Shown here: piece after piece, positions 29,735 to 32,213 of the stretch
How the letters are laid out: each line of letters starts with the position of its first letter
Position numbering within the stretch: the stretch's first letter is position 1
Source of the DNA: MFKM01 sp038065115
GTDB lineage: Bacteria; Patescibacteriota; Minisyncoccia; UBA6257; MFKM01
NCBI GenBank assembly: GCA_038065115.1
Contig: JBBTRS010000002.1
Coordinates: 1-32,213, forward strand
DNA length: 32,213 nucleotides
Direction of reading: 5' to 3'
The notes under the pieces: model-generated
Seen by the model: the letters and a program-made list of their open reading frames with translations, nothing else
Told to the model about the DNA's origin: nothing
Databases searched by the model: none
Program-made: the position numbers and the translations under genes

Positions 29735-31768
29735 ATGGCAAAAAGCAAGGAAAAATTAATTAAAAAAGAAAACAACGAAGTTGTCGCGACCAAAGAAAAA
29801 CCGGTTTCTTACGAAGCCAAGGATATTTACGTTTTAGAGGGCTTGGAACCGGTTAGAAAACGGCCGGCGATGTATATCGGTTCAACCGGCGTTGACGGGC
29901 TTCATCATTTAGTTTGGGAAGTGGTTGACAACAGCATTGACGAGGCGATGGGCGGTTATGCCAAAAATATCAAAGTGGAGTTGTTAAAAAATAATCGGGT
30001 GGCGGTGGCCGATGACGGCCGCGGTATTCCGGTAGATATTCACCCTCATACCAAAAAATCGGCTTTGGAAACCGTGTTATGCACTTTGCACGCCGGCGGT
30101 AAATTTGGCGGCGAGTCTTACAAAGTGGCCGGCGGACTTCACGGCGTTGGTGTTTCGGTCGTCAATGCTTTATCCAAATGGTTGCGGGTTGAAGTTTGTC
30201 GCAACGGCAGTCTTTACTCCCAGGAATACGAAAAAGGGAAACCGCAATATAAAGTTCGGAAAGAAGGAAAATGTATCCCTATGGTCTCCCTTCGGGAGAT
30301 ATCCCGTAGGGATAGAGATGTCCCGAAGGGACACGAGCAGACCGGCACTAAAGTAATTTTTGAACCCGATTTTGAAATTTTTCAAAATGTTGAACTTGAT
30401 TTAAAAAAAATTATTACTCATTTGCGTCAGCAGGCTTATTTGACGCCGAAATTGCGAATAGAAATTATTGACAGCCGTTCCGGAAATCCGGAAGCTTACG
30501 GTTTTTATTTTGAAGGCGGACTAAAATCATTTGTCCGTTATTTGATTGGCAATAAAGAACCAATCCAAAATCAAGTTTTTTATCAAAGCCGGAATTACGA
30601 AAAAATTTTAGTGGAATCGGCTTTTGTTTACACTAACGAAATTGAAGCTCAAGAAGTCAGTTTCGCCAATAATATTTATACCCCCGACGGCGGAATGCAT
30701 TTAACCGGTTTTCGCTCGGCTTTAACGAGAACCATCAATGATTTTGGTCGGCGGGAAGGATTTCTTAAAGAAGCCGATGATAATTTAATCGGCGAAGATG
30801 TCCGCGAAGGTTTGGTGGTGGCGGTCTCGGTAAAACTCGGAGAGCCTCAATTTGAAGGCCAAACTAAAGCCCGATTGGGAAATCCGGAAGCCCGAACGGC
30901 CGTTGAGACCGTGGTTAACGAATCGCTTAAAGAATTTTTTGAACGTTATCCGGCCGACGGTCGGAAAATTATTGAAAAATGTCTTTTGACTGCTAAGGCC
31001 CGTCAAGCCGCCAAAGCCGCCAAAGAAACGGTTTTAAGAAAAGGGGCTTTGGAAGGAATGACTTTGCCGGGTAAATTAGCCGACTGCAGTTCCCGCAATC
31101 CCGCGGAATCGGAATTATTTATCGTGGAGGGCGATAGCGCCGGAGGTTCAGCTAAACAAGGACGCGATCGGCGGACTCAAGCGATTTTGCCTTTGCGTGG
31201 CAAGATTCTCAATGTGGAGAAAGCGAGAATGGACAGAATGTTGTTGAATCAGGAAATAAGAAATTTAATTATTGCTATCGGAACGGCCATCGGCGACGCT
31301 TTTGATCTTTCCAAACTTCGCTATCACAAAATTATTATTATGACCGATGCCGATACCGATGGAGCGCATATTCGGACTTTATTACTGACTCTTTTCTATC
31401 GCTATTTCGTGTCCATTATTGAAAACGGCCATCTTTTCATCGCTCAACCGCCGCTTTTCCGGCTTCAAAAAGGCAAGGAAGTGCGTTATGTTTATAAAGA
31501 AATAGAAAAAGATCGCGTTTTAAAATCTTGGACCGAAGACGGAAAGGTTGGGGCGGGAATTCAGCGTTATAAAGGTTTGGGTGAAATGAATCCGGAACAG
31601 CTTTGGGAAACGACGATGAATTCGGCTTCCCGTCAATTGAGACAAGTGATAATAGAAGACGCGATTGAAGCTGACAGATTTTTTGATATTCTTATGGGGG
31701 AGGAAGTCGAACCCCGTAAAAATTTTATTCAGGCTCATGCTACCGCCGTTAAGAATTTAGATATATAA
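29735..31768 (+). CDS. gyrB: DNA gyrase subunit B, with a palindrome-derived insert
   Basis: 677 residues from ATG 29735; the upstream TTG at 29711 lies within the terminator hairpin. GHKL ATPase motifs are EVVDNSIDEAMGGYA, DDGRGIPVDIH and GGLHGVGVSVVNALS. The transducer domain follows, then TOPRIM with ELFIVEGDSAGGSAKQGRDRRTQAILPLRGK and MTDADTDGAHIRTL, and the C-terminal QRYKGLGEMNPEQLWETTM. It supplies ATP hydrolysis and strand passage for negative supercoiling with GyrA. Between KVRKEGK and HEQTGTKVIF the protein has about 20 extra residues (CIPMVSLREISRRDRDVPKG, about residues 180-199) that other GyrB proteins lack; they are encoded by three consecutive hairpins (30285-30333). ParE is an alternative identity, but the motif set and length fit GyrB. 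Confidence 0.94.
   Translation: MAKSKEKLIKKENNEVVATKEKPVSYEAKDIYVLEGLEPVRKRPAMYIGSTGVDGLHHLVWEVVDNSIDEAMGGYAKNIKVELLKNNRVAVADDGRGIPVDIHPHTKKSALETVLCTLHAGGKFGGESYKVAGGLHGVGVSVVNALSKWLRVEVCRNGSLYSQEYEKGKPQYKVRKEGKCIPMVSLREISRRDRDVPKGHEQTGTKVIFEPDFEIFQNVELDLKKIITHLRQQAYLTPKLRIEIIDSRSGNPEAYGFYFEGGLKSFVRYLIGNKEPIQNQVFYQSRNYEKILVESAFVYTNEIEAQEVSFANNIYTPDGGMHLTGFRSALTRTINDFGRREGFLKEADDNLIGEDVREGLVVAVSVKLGEPQFEGQTKARLGNPEARTAVETVVNESLKEFFERYPADGRKIIEKCLLTAKARQAAKAAKETVLRKGALEGMTLPGKLADCSSRNPAESELFIVEGDSAGGSAKQGRDRRTQAILPLRGKILNVEKARMDRMLLNQEIRNLIIAIGTAIGDAFDLSKLRYHKIIIMTDADTDGAHIRTLLLTLFYRYFVSIIENGHLFIAQPPLFRLQKGKEVRYVYKEIEKDRVLKSWTEDGKVGAGIQRYKGLGEMNPEQLWETTMNSASRQLRQVIIEDAIEADRFFDILMGEEVEPRKNFIQAHATAVKNLDI
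30285..30333. repeat. Three tandem hairpins inside gyrB
   Basis: TCTCCC-TTC-GGGAGA (30285-30299), TATCCC-GTA-GGGATA (30300-30314) and TGTCCC-GAA-GGGACA (30319-30333) each have a perfect 6-bp stem and 3-nt loop, sharing the pattern TnTCCC-N3-GGGAnA. The first two abut and the third follows after 4 nt. They coincide with the extra residues in the protein. A similar hairpin (TTCACCC-ATC-GGGTGAA) spans 6642-6658. Confidence 0.85.
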
Positions 31769-31782
31769 TTCCCAGTAAAGAT

Positions 31783-31971
31783 ATGTTTACTAAAATCAAA
31801 AATTTTTTGCAGGAAGCCATGCAAGAATTCAAAAGAATTAACTGGCCGACTCGCCAAGAAACTATTCGTTACACTATTTTTGTAATCGGATTTTCGGTGA
31901 TTATGGCTTTGCTTTTGGGCCTGTTTGATTTTGCTTTTCTTTCTTTATTAGATAAATTTTTTGTAAAATAA
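31783..31971 (+). CDS. secE: Preprotein translocase subunit SecE
   Basis: 62 residues, the short bacterial SecE form with a single membrane helix (about 33-55, FVIGFSVIMALLLGLFDFAFL). The amphipathic cytosolic helix reads FLQEAMQEFKRINWPTRQETIRYT, with the conserved EFKRINWPTR motif. It is an essential clamp of the SecYEG channel. nusG begins 1 bp after its stop, the classical secE-nusG arrangement. Its placement directly downstream of gyrB is less usual. Confidence 0.95.
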   Translation: MFTKIKNFLQEAMQEFKRINWPTRQETIRYTIFVIGFSVIMALLLGLFDFAFLSLLDKFFVK

Positions 31972-31972
31972 A

Positions 31973-32213
31973 ATGCCAAAACAATTACCAGAAAAAGAAC
32001 GCCATTGGTACGCCATTCACACTTATTCCGGCTATGAAGACGCGGTTGTTCGTTATTTAAGACAGAGAATAGAATCCTTGGAGATGCAGGGCAAGATTTT
32101 CAATGTTATCGTTCCCAAGGAAAAGAAAATAAAAATAAAAAGCGGAAAACGGCAACAAGTTGAAGAAAAAATTTACCCGGGTTATGTTTTAGTGGATATG
32201 ATTTTAGACGATG
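31973..32213 (+). CDS. nusG: Transcription termination/antitermination protein NusG, cut by window edge
   Basis: The first 80 codons of NusG: HWYAIHTYSGYEDAVVRYLRQRIESLEMQGKIFNVIVPKEKKIKIKSGK, then KIYPGYVLVDM. This is the NGN domain that binds the RNA polymerase clamp. The KOW domain lies beyond the window. The gene starts 1 bp after secE, so translation is likely coupled. Ribosomal protein genes rplK and rplA would be expected next. Confidence 0.95.
   Translation, partial: MPKQLPEKERHWYAIHTYSGYEDAVVRYLRQRIESLEMQGKIFNVIVPKEKKIKIKSGKRQQVEEKIYPGYVLVDMILDD

Noticed and set aside
30285..30333. Triple hairpin considered as a CRISPR-like repeat array.
   Set aside because: Units are about 15 bp, contiguous, without spacers, and translated within gyrB.

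Overview
The window looks like a chromosomal segment of a Candidate Phyla Radiation (Patescibacteria) bacterium, most likely of the Parcubacteria type. This is inferred from gene content and style: a moderately AT-rich chromosome, many genes without a recognisable Shine-Dalgarno sequence, a bifunctional PGI/PMI-type isomerase, small membrane proteins of families I have seen mainly in Parcubacteria, and short GC-rich palindromes scattered between and inside genes. No 16S or complete ribosomal operon is present, so the placement is not firm. TGA is used as a normal stop, which argues against the UGA-glycine lineages (Absconditabacteria, Gracilibacteria).

Layout. 1-4336 (+): two membrane proteins, transaldolase, a PGI/PMI-type isomerase, glutaredoxin, FMN reductase and thioredoxin reductase, that is, sugar-phosphate metabolism plus thiol redox. 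4345-5037 (-): uracil-DNA glycosylase, then 380 bp of hairpin-rich non-coding DNA. 5419-8796 (-): an accessory block holding the remnant of an XRE-type controller, an EcoRV-like endonuclease, an adenine methyltransferase and a PIN-like nuclease gene broken by one in-frame TGA. 9004-9576 (+): a HicB/HicA toxin-antitoxin pair, then tRNA-Ala (-). 9806-11924: a membrane protein, a stand-alone Fic protein and a ZIP metal transporter. 11941-17154: DNA metabolism, with YwbE, a PIF1-like helicase, XseA fused to an HRDC domain, XseB, a thermonuclease-cyclophilin fusion and a PD-(D/E)XK nuclease. 17225-18418: a secreted protein built on eleven 11-residue repeats and a small membrane protein, closed by a strong terminator. 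18560-21580: an orphan membrane histidine kinase, a RluA-type pseudouridine synthase, ribosomal protein L19 and tRNA-Leu. 21769-22207: a self-contained Cys-rich gene cassette with its own promoter, strong ribosome binding site and terminator. 22364-29656: a copper ATPase followed by seven genes for membrane or extracytoplasmic thiol and metal proteins. 29735-32213: gyrB, secE and the start of nusG.

How the parts fit. The block 22364-29656 reads as one functional neighbourhood: a copper exporter with HMA and YHS metal-binding domains, a small Cys/His membrane protein, a DUF1573 protein with a CxC motif, a CcdA/DsbD-like electron carrier, a conserved helical protein, a membrane-anchored protein with a CC-x4-H-x3-C-x-H motif, a DsbA-like oxidoreductase and an anchored rhodanese. 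The likely theme is copper and disulfide handling outside the membrane; several members have no assigned function, so this is the best candidate for an undescribed system. The block 5419-9576 is a small defence island showing decay: its controller is truncated and its third gene carries a stop.

A second theme is palindromic elements inside genes. gyrB carries three consecutive hairpins (6-bp stems, 3-nt loops) that appear as an insertion of about 20 residues. The gene at 26624 carries a GC-rich palindromic segment translated as a low-complexity stretch near its C terminus. Related palindromes lie in several intergenic regions.
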